Notes under the pieces: generated by a model
Database searches by the model: none
Told to the model about the DNA's origin: nothing
Seen by the model: the letters and a program-made list of their open reading frames with translations, nothing else
NCBI GenBank assembly: GCA_008015505.1
Contig: SSFR01000001.1
Coordinates: forward strand, 1 to 64,000
Direction of reading: 5' to 3'
Origin: Pedobacter sp.
Lineage (GTDB): Bacteria > Bacteroidota > Bacteroidia > Sphingobacteriales > Sphingobacteriaceae
DNA length: 64,000 nt
Shown: one piece after another, positions 9,272 to 17,129 of the stretch
Numbering within the stretch: position 1 is the stretch's first letter
Layout: each line of letters begins with the position of its first letter
Position numbers and translations under genes: made by a program

Positions 9272-10228
9272 ATGAGTACTTTATTTGATTTTGAAAAACC
9301 TATTGCTGATTTACAGCAACAGCTAGATAAGATAAAACAGGTTGCTGAAAAAACTAAAGTCGACATGTCGACAACACTGGCAGAGTTGGAAATCAAAATT
9401 GAAAATACCAAGCAAGAAATTTATTCGAATCTTACAGGATGGCAACAGGTACAACTATCGCGTCATCCAGAACGCCCTTATACCTTATCTTACATTGAGA
9501 TGATCTGTAATGACTTTATTGAATTACATGGCGATCGAACAGTAAAAGACGATAAAGCAATTGTGGGTGGGTTTGCTTCCATCGATGCTCAAACGGTCAT
9601 GGTTATTGGGCATCAAAAAGGCACCAATACCAAAAGTCGTCAATATCGAAACTTTGGCATGGCTAATCCAGAGGGTTATCGGAAAGCCTTACGTTTGATG
9701 AAACTCGCAGAAAAGTTTAATAAACCAGTGATCACATTTATTGATACACCAGGTGCTTTTCCTGGACTAGAGGCTGAAGAACGCGGACAAGGTGAAGCTA
9801 TTGCTCGAAATTTATTGGAAATGTCGGTATTGAAGGTCCCTATCCTTTGCTTTGTCATTGGCGAAGGTGCTTCTGGAGGGGCTTTGGGAATTGGTATTGG
9901 AGACCGGGTATATATGCTTGAGCATACGTGGTATTCGGTTATTTCTCCAGAATCGTGTTCTTCTATTTTGTGGAGAAGTTGGGATTTTAAGGAACGTGCA
10001 GCCACCAGCTTGATGCTGACATCGGAGGATATGTTTAGAAACAACCTGGTGGATGGCGTCATTAAAGAACCCCTTGGGGGCGCCCATCAAAATCCGTTAA
10101 AGATGGCAAGTATCATTAAAGATCAAATCATGGCGGATCTTGACACCTTACGCAAAAGAAGTATAGATGAAGTTATCGCCGAGCGCATCGAAAAATTTTG
10201 TAGGATGGGAGTAACTACAACTATATAA
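9272..10228 (+). CDS. accA: Acetyl-CoA carboxylase carboxyltransferase subunit alpha
   Basis: A 318-residue subunit of the carboxyltransferase, which moves carboxyl from carboxybiotin to acetyl-CoA to make malonyl-CoA for fatty acid synthesis. An N-terminal coiled helix (about 8-50) precedes the crotonase-fold domain with [19 protein letters not shown] and the glycine-rich [17 protein letters not shown] region. The frame is open from 9239, but the ATG at 9272 gives the usual family start ([11 protein letters not shown]). The beta subunit is not in this window. A biotin carboxylase (30310) and a biotin carrier (51763) are elsewhere and may serve another carboxylase. Confidence 0.95.
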   Translation: MSTLFDFEKPIADLQQQLDKIKQVAEKTKVDMSTTLAELEIKIENTKQEIYSNLTGWQQVQLSRHPERPYTLSYIEMICNDFIELHGDRTVKDDKAIVGGFASIDAQTVMVIGHQKGTNTKSRQYRNFGMANPEGYRKALRLMKLAEKFNKPVITFIDTPGAFPGLEAEERGQGEAIARNLLEMSVLKVPILCFVIGEGASGGALGIGIGDRVYMLEHTWYSVISPESCSSILWRSWDFKERAATSLMLTSEDMFRNNLVDGVIKEPLGGAHQNPLKMASIIKDQIMADLDTLRKRSIDEVIAERIEKFCRMGVTTTI

Positions 10229-10357
10229 TTGCCCTTGAATAAGGCGGCATTCATCGTCAATTTCATGCACACTATTGTGTAATTAGTTTTTTATGGTGAT
10301 ATTTGCAAGCTATTTAATAAAAAGCTAGATTAATACTCACGATACACAATTTTAATC

Positions 10358-10591
10358 ATGTCAAGAGTTTGTGACTTAACGGGAAAGATGGCCATGAATG
10401 GTTTTAATGTTTCTAATTCAAATGTTAAAACCAAGCGCAAATTTTACCCAAACTTGAAGGTAAAAAAGTTTTACATCCCTGAGGAAGACAAGTGGATTAC
10501 GCTAAAAGTTTCTACCTCAGCGATCAGAACAATCAACAAAAATGGTATCACTGCCGTAATCAACAAATTTCTTAAACGGGGATTTATTTAA
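10358..10591 (+). CDS. rpmB: 50S ribosomal protein L28
   Basis: A 77-residue bL28. It begins MSRVCDLTGKMAMNGFNVS and has the conserved TKRKFYPNLKVKKFYIPEE core. It heads a conserved Bacteroidota cluster: rpmB, rpmG, DUF4295, ftsY, rimO. A 129-bp AT-rich leader precedes it and probably carries the promoter, though no clear -33/-7 pair was seen. Confidence 0.97.
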   Translation: MSRVCDLTGKMAMNGFNVSNSNVKTKRKFYPNLKVKKFYIPEEDKWITLKVSTSAIRTINKNGITAVINKFLKRGFI

Positions 10592-10620
10592 AATAGACAA
10601 TGCTTAATTGCTCGAAACAT

Positions 10621-10643
10621 TGGACGATTTAAAGTCCATTTTT
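10621..10643 (+). terminator. Weak intergenic hairpin between rpmB and rpmG
   Basis: TGGAC and GTCCA form a 5-bp stem around GATTTAAA, followed by TTTTTAATTTTT. It could attenuate transcription between the two ribosomal genes, or only protect the mRNA 3' end. The stem is short, so support is weak. Confidence 0.3.
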
Positions 10644-10683
10644 AATTTTTCGACAAAAACGCATCGTCTCAAAAAATAGAATA

Positions 10684-10866
10684 ATGGCAAAAAAAGGTAA
10701 TAGAGTTCAGGTTATTTTGGAATGCACTGAGCACAAAGAAAGTGGAATGGCTGGGATGTCTCGTTACATTACTACCAAAAACAAAAAAAATACAACTGGA
10801 CGTTTAGAATTAAAAAAATTCAATCCTGTCTTAAGAAAAATGACTCTTCACAAAGAGATTAAATAA
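10684..10866 (+). CDS. rpmG: 50S ribosomal protein L33
   Basis: A 60-residue bL33 starting [18 protein letters not shown], with the [19 protein letters not shown] core. The four zinc-binding cysteines of the C+ form are absent, since only one Cys is seen. It is therefore a zinc-independent C- type, which is usual in this phylum. It is followed closely by the DUF4295 gene. Confidence 0.97.
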   Translation: MAKKGNRVQVILECTEHKESGMAGMSRYITTKNKKNTTGRLELKKFNPVLRKMTLHKEIK

Positions 10867-10902
10867 ATCATGTCGATTTTTTTCGACAAAAATTAAAAGA
10901 CA

Positions 10903-11067
10903 ATGGCTAAAAAGGTAGTTGCAACGTTAAAAACAGGTGCCGGCAAAGAATATTCTAAAGTGATCACCATGGCGAAATCTCCTAAAACTGGGGCTTACTC
11001 ATTTAAGGAAACCATAGTTCACAACGATCACGTTAAAGATGTCATTGCTGCTGCAAAAAAAGATTAA
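10903..11067 (+). CDS. DUF4295 family small protein
   Basis: A 54-residue basic protein starting MAKKVVATLKTGAGKEYSK. It matches the DUF4295 family, which in Bacteroidota sits between rpmG and ftsY. The position, size and charge suggest a ribosome-associated protein; this is inference and no function is established to my knowledge. It lies 36 bp after rpmG and is followed by two terminator-like hairpins, so it ends the ribosomal protein transcript. Confidence 0.85.
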   Translation: MAKKVVATLKTGAGKEYSKVITMAKSPKTGAYSFKETIVHNDHVKDVIAAAKKD

Positions 11068-11075
11068 TGTCTCAA

Positions 11076-11156
11076 GCAAAGCCTTCTAGTGGCTTTTTGC
11101 TGGTAATGGATTAAACATAAAAGCCACCCTGATCAAAATCATGGGAGGCTTTTTTA
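11076..11156 (+). terminator. Tandem terminators upstream of ftsY
   Basis: The first hairpin, at about 11076-11100 (GCAAAGCC...GGCTTTTTGC), is followed by a stronger one at 11119-11156. In the second, AAGCC-A-CCC-TGAT pairs with ATCA-T-GGG-A-GGCTT, then TTTTTATTATT. Together they end the rpmB-rpmG-DUF4295 transcript. ftsY starts 13 bp later, so its promoter must overlap this region or it depends on read-through. Confidence 0.7.
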
Positions 11157-11168
11157 TTATTTAAACAG

Positions 11169-12149
11169 ATGGGATTATTTGATTTTTTCAAGAAAAAAGA
11201 AAGTACAGTTCAGGAACAAGAAACGCTCGATAAAGGTTTAGAAAAAACCAAAGAGGGCTTATTAGCCAAGATCACCAAAGCTGTTGTTGGACGCTCGACA
11301 ATTGACGATGAGGTTCTCGATCAATTAGAAGAAATTCTGATTTCATCTGACATCGGTGTTACTACTACACTTAAAATCATCAAGCGAATACAAACTCGAG
11401 TAGCTCGAGATAAATATGTAGGCACTTCAGAATTAAATAACCTACTAAGGGAGGAAATTCAGGATCTCCTCACCGAGAACAATGCCTCAGACTTTAGCCA
11501 CATTGCTCCCGAGAATGCCCCAAAGCCTTATGTTATCATGGTTGTTGGCGTGAATGGGGTAGGAAAAACCACTACCATTGGCAAACTTGCGCATAGGCTC
11601 AAACAAGCTGAGAATAAAGTCGTATTAGGTGCGGCAGATACTTTTCGCGCTGCTGCTGTAGCGCAACTAAAACTATGGGCTGAGCGTGTCCAAGTTCGTG
11701 TGGTAGCACAAGCCATGGGCGCTGACCCAGCTTCTGTTGCTTTTGATACATTACAATCTGCAGTCGCTAATGATGAAGATATAGTCATTATTGATACAGC
11801 AGGTCGTTTGCATAATAAGGTTACGCTTATGAATGAGCTTACAAAAATTAAGCAAGTGATGCAAAAGGTAGTTCCCGGTGCTCCACATGAAATTTTATTG
11901 GTCTTGGATGCCTCAACTGGACAAAATGCCATTGAACAATGTAAGCAATTTACTGGGGCTACCCACGTCAATACCCTAGCGCTAACCAAACTGGACGGGA
12001 CAGCAAAAGGCGGAGTAGTTATTGGAATATCCGATCAATTTAAAATTCCAGTAAAATATATTGGAATCGGTGAGGGTATAAATGACCTGCAATTATTCAA
12101 CAAGAAGGATTTTGTAAATAGCTTATTTAAACAATCAGATGAGGGTTAG
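11169..12149 (+). CDS. ftsY: Signal recognition particle receptor FtsY
   Basis: A 326-residue SRP receptor GTPase that docks signal recognition particle-ribosome complexes at the membrane. A short N-terminal segment (MGLFDFFKKK) replaces the long acidic A domain of Escherichia coli FtsY. The N domain covers about 20-105. The G domain has the P-loop GVNGVGKTT (127-135), DTAGR and TKLDGTAKGG. The last 11 bp overlap rimO, indicating translational coupling. Confidence 0.97.
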   Translation: MGLFDFFKKKESTVQEQETLDKGLEKTKEGLLAKITKAVVGRSTIDDEVLDQLEEILISSDIGVTTTLKIIKRIQTRVARDKYVGTSELNNLLREEIQDLLTENNASDFSHIAPENAPKPYVIMVVGVNGVGKTTTIGKLAHRLKQAENKVVLGAADTFRAAAVAQLKLWAERVQVRVVAQAMGADPASVAFDTLQSAVANDEDIVIIDTAGRLHNKVTLMNELTKIKQVMQKVVPGAPHEILLVLDASTGQNAIEQCKQFTGATHVNTLALTKLDGTAKGGVVIGISDQFKIPVKYIGIGEGINDLQLFNKKDFVNSLFKQSDEG

Positions 12150-13473
12150 AGTTAAGGAGCAAAGTAACATATTGAAAAAGCCAGCCCGTGTCAATGTTAT
12201 CACGCTGGGCTGCTCAAAAAACATCTATGATTCGGAAGTACTCATGGGGCAGCTCAGAGGAAACCAGATAAACGTAGTTCATGAATCGGATCAGGTTACT
12301 TCAGATGATATTGTGGTGATTAATACCTGTGGGTTTATTGATAATGCCAAGCAAGAATCGATCGATACGATTTTAAAATATAGCGAACTCAAGAAAGAAG
12401 GCAAAGTGGGTCAGGTGATTGTCACCGGATGTCTTTCCCAGCGATATAAGCCCGAACTTGAAGCAGAAATTAGTGAAGTAGACGCCTACTTTGGGACCAA
12501 CGAGCTCAAAAACTTATTGCAAGCTGTTGGCGCGGATTATAAGCACGAGCTTTTAGGCGAACGAAAGCTGACCACCCCTACTCACTTTGCCTATTTCAAA
12601 ATTGCAGAAGGCTGTAACCGCCCTTGCTCTTTTTGTGCAATTCCACTCATGCGAGGCAAACATACTTCTAAACCTATTGAAGAATTAGTCAGAGAAGCTA
12701 AATCTTTGGCTAAAAATGGCACTAAAGAACTCATCCTCATTGCTCAGGATTTGACCTATTATGGCCTGGATTTATACAATAAGCGTAAGTTACCTGACTT
12801 ACTCCGTCATCTGTCAGATGTAGATGGCATCGAGTGGATTCGTTTACAATATGCTTATCCATCTGGCTTTCCAATAGAAATATTGGATGTGATGAATGAA
12901 CGCCAAAATATTTGCAAATATCTGGATATGCCACTACAACATATCTCCGACAACATGCTCAGGTCAATGCGCCGAGGAATTACCAAACAAAAAACCATAG
13001 ACCTTGTAAACTCCATCCGCGATAAAGTGCCTAATATCGCTTTGAGAACGACTCTCATTTGTGGCTATCCTCAAGAAACTCAGCAAGACTTTGAAGAAAT
13101 GAAGCAATGGGTAGCAAGCACCCAGTTTGATCGATTGGGATGCTTTACCTATTCACATGAGGAAAACACCCATGCCCATACACTGATCAATGATGTCCCT
13201 GAGGCTATCAAACAACAACGGGTAGATGAAATAATGGGGCTCCAGCAAGAAATTTCTTTCCAGAAAAATCAGCAAAAAGTGGGCAGTATTTTCCGTGTCT
13301 TGATTGATAAAAAAGAAGGTAATTATTTCATTGGACGTACTGAATTTGATTCTCCAGAAGTGGATAATGAAGTCTTACTGGATACCTCCATCAATTATGC
13401 TTCCATAGGTAATTTCATCAATGTACGGGTTGATCGGGCTGAAGACTTTGATTTATATGGACAAATAGTCTAG
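12139..13473 (+). CDS. rimO: Ribosomal protein S12 methylthiotransferase
   Basis: A 444-residue radical-SAM enzyme that adds a methylthio group to an aspartate of uS12. The N-terminal domain holds the auxiliary 4Fe-4S cysteines (Cys25, Cys64, Cys98). The radical-SAM triad is CNRPCSFC (Cys159, Cys163, Cys166), and a C-terminal TRAM domain ends the protein. The sequence ITLGCSKNIYDSEVLMGQL near the start and the neighbour ftsY favour RimO over MiaB. The ATG at 12139 overlaps ftsY by 11 bp; a TTG at 12172 is a possible shorter start. Confidence 0.94.
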   Translation: MRVRVKEQSNILKKPARVNVITLGCSKNIYDSEVLMGQLRGNQINVVHESDQVTSDDIVVINTCGFIDNAKQESIDTILKYSELKKEGKVGQVIVTGCLSQRYKPELEAEISEVDAYFGTNELKNLLQAVGADYKHELLGERKLTTPTHFAYFKIAEGCNRPCSFCAIPLMRGKHTSKPIEELVREAKSLAKNGTKELILIAQDLTYYGLDLYNKRKLPDLLRHLSDVDGIEWIRLQYAYPSGFPIEILDVMNERQNICKYLDMPLQHISDNMLRSMRRGITKQKTIDLVNSIRDKVPNIALRTTLICGYPQETQQDFEEMKQWVASTQFDRLGCFTYSHEENTHAHTLINDVPEAIKQQRVDEIMGLQQEISFQKNQQKVGSIFRVLIDKKEGNYFIGRTEFDSPEVDNEVLLDTSINYASIGNFINVRVDRAEDFDLYGQIV

Positions 13474-13512
13474 CTAAAGCACCAAGACAGAGGTTCGCAA
13501 GTCTTTTTTGTC

Positions 13513-13520
13513 TAATTTCG
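13513..13520 (+). promoter_or_regulatory. -7 promoter element for bshC
   Basis: TAATTTCG is one base from the Bacteroidota -7 consensus TAnnTTTG and lies 6 bp before the bshC ATG. Transcription would start at or very near the start codon, giving a leaderless or nearly leaderless mRNA. No convincing -33 TTTG was found. Confidence 0.4.
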
Positions 13521-13526
13521 ACTTGG

Positions 13527-15131
13527 ATGAATGTAAACTACCTCGACTACCGTCAAACGAAATGTTTCTCTACTACCATAATTCGGTATCTAGACCATGA
13601 TCCTCAATTGCGTCCTTTTATATCTCATTTTCCTACGCTTGAGGGATTCTCAGAGTTATTGAAAACCAAACGCGTAGTAGAGACTAATCGAGAGCTATTG
13701 GTCGAGGTGTTAAAAAAACAGTACGCGGATTTAGATTTGACTAACCTGACTAACACTAAGGTGCTGAGCAATATTGATTCACTTCTACACCCCAATACCT
13801 TCACCGTCACTACAGGACACCAACTTAATCTTTTCACTGGGCCTCTTTATTTGATATTCAAATTAGTTACAACAATTAACCTTGCTGAAGCACTTGCCAT
13901 CCAATTCCCAGATAAAAAGTTTGTTCCCCTCTACTGGATGGCTACCGAGGATCATGACTTTGAAGAAATCAATCATACATTCATCCGCCGTGAAAAGATT
14001 GTCTGGGAACATCCTGCTCATGGGGCCGTTGGGCGGCTCCAATTAAATGATATTGAACGAGTCCTCCAAGCCTATGCCAGTCTCTTAGGCTCCTCTGAGC
14101 ATGCTCAAAAACTTGTCAAGTTAGTAGAGCAAGCTTATACCCAACACAGCACCCTTGCTGAAGCCACTCGCTATTTGGTTCATAACCTATTGGGTGGGTA
14201 TGGCTTGGTTATTCTAGATGCCAATCAGCCCGAGTTGAAAAGAACATTTAGCCCAATCGTTTTACAAGACATCGTCCAGCAAAATAGCTTCAAATGTATC
14301 AATCGGAGTAGCCACCAACTGGAGAATGTCGGCATCGATGTTCAAGGACATACTCGAGAAATCAATTTTTTTTACTTGAAAGACCAACTCAGGGAACGAT
14401 TGGTCTTGAAAAATGGACTCTACCAAGTATTGCATTCGAACCTTGTTTTTGATCAGGAGCAACTTCAACAAGAAGTACAAAACCATCCAGAACGATTCAG
14501 TCCTAATGTGATGATGCGCCCACTCTATCAAGAGCACATTTTACCTAATATTGCCTACATCGGGGGCGGCTCTGAAATAGCCTACTGGCTACAGCTCAAA
14601 TCAAATTTTGAATACTACCAACTTGATTTTCCCATCCTAGTCCTACGCAATTCAGCCCTAATTATCAATCAAAAACAAAACGCCCAGCTCAAAAAACTGG
14701 GTTTAAGAATCATAGACTTATTTGATAGCATCCAAACCCTCCAAAAAAAATGGGTTTTTAGTCATACCCAACACCCACTGACACTCAATCAGGAATGGCA
14801 AGAACTCTCGATTATTTTTGAAAAAATAAAAACACAAGCCTCTCCTATCGATGTTAGCTTAGTGTCAAGTACTGAAGCCATAAAAGCACGTTTACACCAA
14901 GCGCTTTTACGCTTAGAAAAGAAGCTACTCAAGGCCGAAAAAAGAAATCATCGTGAAGCCCTCTCACGTATCGATCGCCTTAAAAATGAACTTTTCCCCC
15001 AAGGTATCCTACAAGAGCGAACTGAAAATTTTGGCTCGTTTTATGCCCGACAAGGAGAGTCATTCATTCAGTCGTTAGTTGAAAGTTTTAGACCATTAGA
15101 TTTTCAATTCACTGTTTTAAATGAAAATTAA
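13527..15131 (+). CDS. bshC: Bacillithiol biosynthesis cysteine-adding enzyme BshC
   Basis: A 534-residue protein of the BshC family, proposed to add cysteine to GlcN-malate in the last step of bacillithiol synthesis. The Rossmann-like core includes TVTTGHQLNLFTGPLYLIFK and PLYWMATEDHDFEEIN, both family landmarks. A coiled-coil helix (about residues 440-490, rich in Lys, Glu and Leu) is also typical. Length is normal. BshA and BshB are not in this window. Bacillithiol is the low-molecular-weight thiol in many Bacteroidota as well as Firmicutes. Confidence 0.93.
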   Translation: MNVNYLDYRQTKCFSTTIIRYLDHDPQLRPFISHFPTLEGFSELLKTKRVVETNRELLVEVLKKQYADLDLTNLTNTKVLSNIDSLLHPNTFTVTTGHQLNLFTGPLYLIFKLVTTINLAEALAIQFPDKKFVPLYWMATEDHDFEEINHTFIRREKIVWEHPAHGAVGRLQLNDIERVLQAYASLLGSSEHAQKLVKLVEQAYTQHSTLAEATRYLVHNLLGGYGLVILDANQPELKRTFSPIVLQDIVQQNSFKCINRSSHQLENVGIDVQGHTREINFFYLKDQLRERLVLKNGLYQVLHSNLVFDQEQLQQEVQNHPERFSPNVMMRPLYQEHILPNIAYIGGGSEIAYWLQLKSNFEYYQLDFPILVLRNSALIINQKQNAQLKKLGLRIIDLFDSIQTLQKKWVFSHTQHPLTLNQEWQELSIIFEKIKTQASPIDVSLVSSTEAIKARLHQALLRLEKKLLKAEKRNHREALSRIDRLKNELFPQGILQERTENFGSFYARQGESFIQSLVESFRPLDFQFTVLNEN

Positions 15132-15178
15132 AAAAATATTATTAAATCATTATTTTTGTATAAAATATTGATTAATGT

Positions 15179-15922
15179 ATGAGAAAATATTTTCTTGTCT
15201 ATGTCCTTTTCTTGTCTGCTAGTTTAGCATGTAAAAAGGGTAAGGAAACTAACAAATCAACCATTACTGCTGAAACACCCGTTACCCCTAGTAATCCAAC
15301 CAGTGTTCCCGATAGACCCGATAATTGGGTAATGAATCCATACGAAAAGCAATTGGTCAGGTATCAGCAGAAACCAGATGCCTGTATTATGACAAGCATC
15401 TATATGCTTATTCACTCCATGAAGGGTGAAAGTGCGATAATTAACGAAAACGCAACTCAGATTAGATTCGATGGGACCAATACCGGCCATCTTCATGATG
15501 ATATTAAACTCGCTGATGATAATCAGCTTGGAATGGCTTATTGGGATGCGGGGTCACTCTTATATAATCACAATTTCAAACTCCCGAATCCAAATGATAG
15601 TTATAACGATTTTAAGCATTGTGTCGAGAAGTTTGCAAGTATTCTAAAGGTCAGCCCATTTGTTTTAGATCGAAATGGCCATGCTGTGTTGATTATTGGT
15701 ATTGATAAAACACATGGAACTGTTCTATACATCGATCCAATGAGCCCTAACAACAATAGTAGTTGTAGTATCCTCTCATTATACGATAACCGTATGAAAT
15801 ATAACGTAACAACCTTTGGTGCCACGTTTTACTACTCTGATAACTATCATCAAACCCCATATACGAAGTACAATTCAACTAGAGAAGATGAAATGTTTTT
15901 TGAAAAATGGTGTAAAAAGTAG
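15179..15922 (+). CDS. Lipoprotein with papain-like (C39-type) cysteine peptidase fold
   Basis: A 247-residue predicted lipoprotein (signal 1-17, lipid-modified Cys18 in the S-L-A-C box). After a Thr/Pro-rich linker (about 20-50) comes a domain with the layout of C39/papain-like peptidases. Gln63 or Gln64 sits before the candidate nucleophile Cys69 (QQKPDACIMTSIYML). A candidate His168 lies in NGHAVLIIGID, and Asp186 in LYIDPMSP. The order Gln-Cys-His-Asp and the GHAVLIIG and YIDP motifs are what I rely on. Cleavage activity is inferred. Neighbours give no clue to the substrate. There are no transporter genes nearby, so a bacteriocin-export role is unlikely. Confidence 0.65.
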   Translation: MRKYFLVYVLFLSASLACKKGKETNKSTITAETPVTPSNPTSVPDRPDNWVMNPYEKQLVRYQQKPDACIMTSIYMLIHSMKGESAIINENATQIRFDGTNTGHLHDDIKLADDNQLGMAYWDAGSLLYNHNFKLPNPNDSYNDFKHCVEKFASILKVSPFVLDRNGHAVLIIGIDKTHGTVLYIDPMSPNNNSSCSILSLYDNRMKYNVTTFGATFYYSDNYHQTPYTKYNSTREDEMFFEKWCKK

Positions 15923-15985
15923 GTAAAGGACACATGAGGCTTTCTGAAGAAGATTGTAATTTTGCTAGCCTTGTCCTATACCCAC

Positions 15986-17074
15986 ATGACTTATTATACT
16001 TTTTCTGAAGATCAGCTACGCCATTTTAGCCAATCTGTTTTTAAATATATGGGCTGCTCTAACGAACATGCCAATCTAGCAACTGATGTGCTTATCAAAT
16101 CTGATCTACGAGGGATCGACTCCCATGGACTAGCACGTTTGAGTGGTTATGTACGTCTGTGGGAAAAAGACCGAATCAATACCAAACCTAATATTCAAAT
16201 TGTTCATCAAACTCCCACCACAACTACACTGGATGGAGATGCCGGCTTAGGCTTAGTGGTGGCTCCATCGGCTATAAAACTTGCCATGGAAAAGGCAAAG
16301 GTTTATGGTTCGGGTTGGGTATCAGTGCGTAACTCGAATCATTTTGGTATTGCCGCCTACCATACTCTTCTAGCTGCCGAGCAGGATATGATTGGCCTGG
16401 CCATGACCAATGCAAGCCCACTAGTTGCCCCCACTTTTGCAAATGAGCGTCTTTTAGGGACTAATCCCATTTGCTATGCCTTCCCAGCAGGTAAATACCC
16501 CCCTGTTGTGATTGATATGGCCACTTCAGCTGCCGCCAACGGCAAACTAGAAATAGCACAGCGAATTGGCAAAGCAGTTCCTCAGGGCTGGATACAAGAT
16601 GCCCAAGGCGAATCATCTACTGATCCTCATGAATTAAAAGTAGGAGGAGCACTATTGCCCTTAGGAAGCGATCCAGATCATGGTAGCCACAAGGGGTTTG
16701 GTTTGTCAGCAAGTGTTGATATTTTATCAGCTGTGCTTTCTGGGGCCAATTATGGCCCTTGGGTTCCTCCATTTGTATCCTTTCTGGAACCTCCAAGTGA
16801 CCCCGTTGGCAAAGGTATCGGTCACTTTTTCGGAGCCATGCGTATCGATGGATTTCGTCCAACCAACGAGTTTAAACACCACATGGACCACTGGATCGAA
16901 CGATTTAAATCGGCACGAACTATTACCAAAGAACAAAAAGTCGTAATACCAGGTGAGCCCGAATACCGGCAAGAACAAAAACGAAAGGTGCAAGGCATCC
17001 CACTCATCGATGCCGTTGTCCAAGACCTTCAAAAACTTGCTCAAAAACTAAACCTGACACCACTAAAACATTGA
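15986..17074 (+). CDS. Ldh-family (malate/L-lactate/ureidoglycolate) oxidoreductase
   Basis: A 362-residue NAD(P)-dependent dehydrogenase of the Ldh_2 (type 2 malate/lactate dehydrogenase) family, not related to classical MDH. Key features are SDLRGIDSHGLARLSGYV near residue 40, GWVSVRNSNHFGIAAYHT with the catalytic His region, and DMATSAAANGKLEIA. The substrate cannot be told from sequence: malate, lactate, 2,3-diketogulonate and ureidoglycolate enzymes all share this fold. The frame is open from 15962, but the ATG at 15986 gives the family-like start. The stop codon TGA overlaps the first bases of a solo repeat end at 17073. Confidence 0.88.
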   Translation: MTYYTFSEDQLRHFSQSVFKYMGCSNEHANLATDVLIKSDLRGIDSHGLARLSGYVRLWEKDRINTKPNIQIVHQTPTTTTLDGDAGLGLVVAPSAIKLAMEKAKVYGSGWVSVRNSNHFGIAAYHTLLAAEQDMIGLAMTNASPLVAPTFANERLLGTNPICYAFPAGKYPPVVIDMATSAAANGKLEIAQRIGKAVPQGWIQDAQGESSTDPHELKVGGALLPLGSDPDHGSHKGFGLSASVDILSAVLSGANYGPWVPPFVSFLEPPSDPVGKGIGHFFGAMRIDGFRPTNEFKHHMDHWIERFKSARTITKEQKVVIPGEPEYRQEQKRKVQGIPLIDAVVQDLQKLAQKLNLTPLKH

Positions 17075-17092
17075 GCTTGTTTAAGGTTTATT
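17073..17092. repeat. Solo terminus of the GAGC-type miniature element at a stop codon
   Basis: GAGCTTGTTTAAGGTTTAT matches the element terminus (GAGCTTGTCTAAAGTTTAT) at 17 of 19 positions. The GA of the dehydrogenase stop codon TGA is its first two bases. No second terminus follows, so this is probably a relic of an excised or eroded copy. Confidence 0.6.
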
Positions 17093-17129
17093 AATCTCTT
17101 CGTATTTCCTTTTTAGCATTTCACCCTAA

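Noticed and set aside
9676..10062. Reverse frames opposite accA
   Set aside because: Antisense shadows of a well-defined gene.
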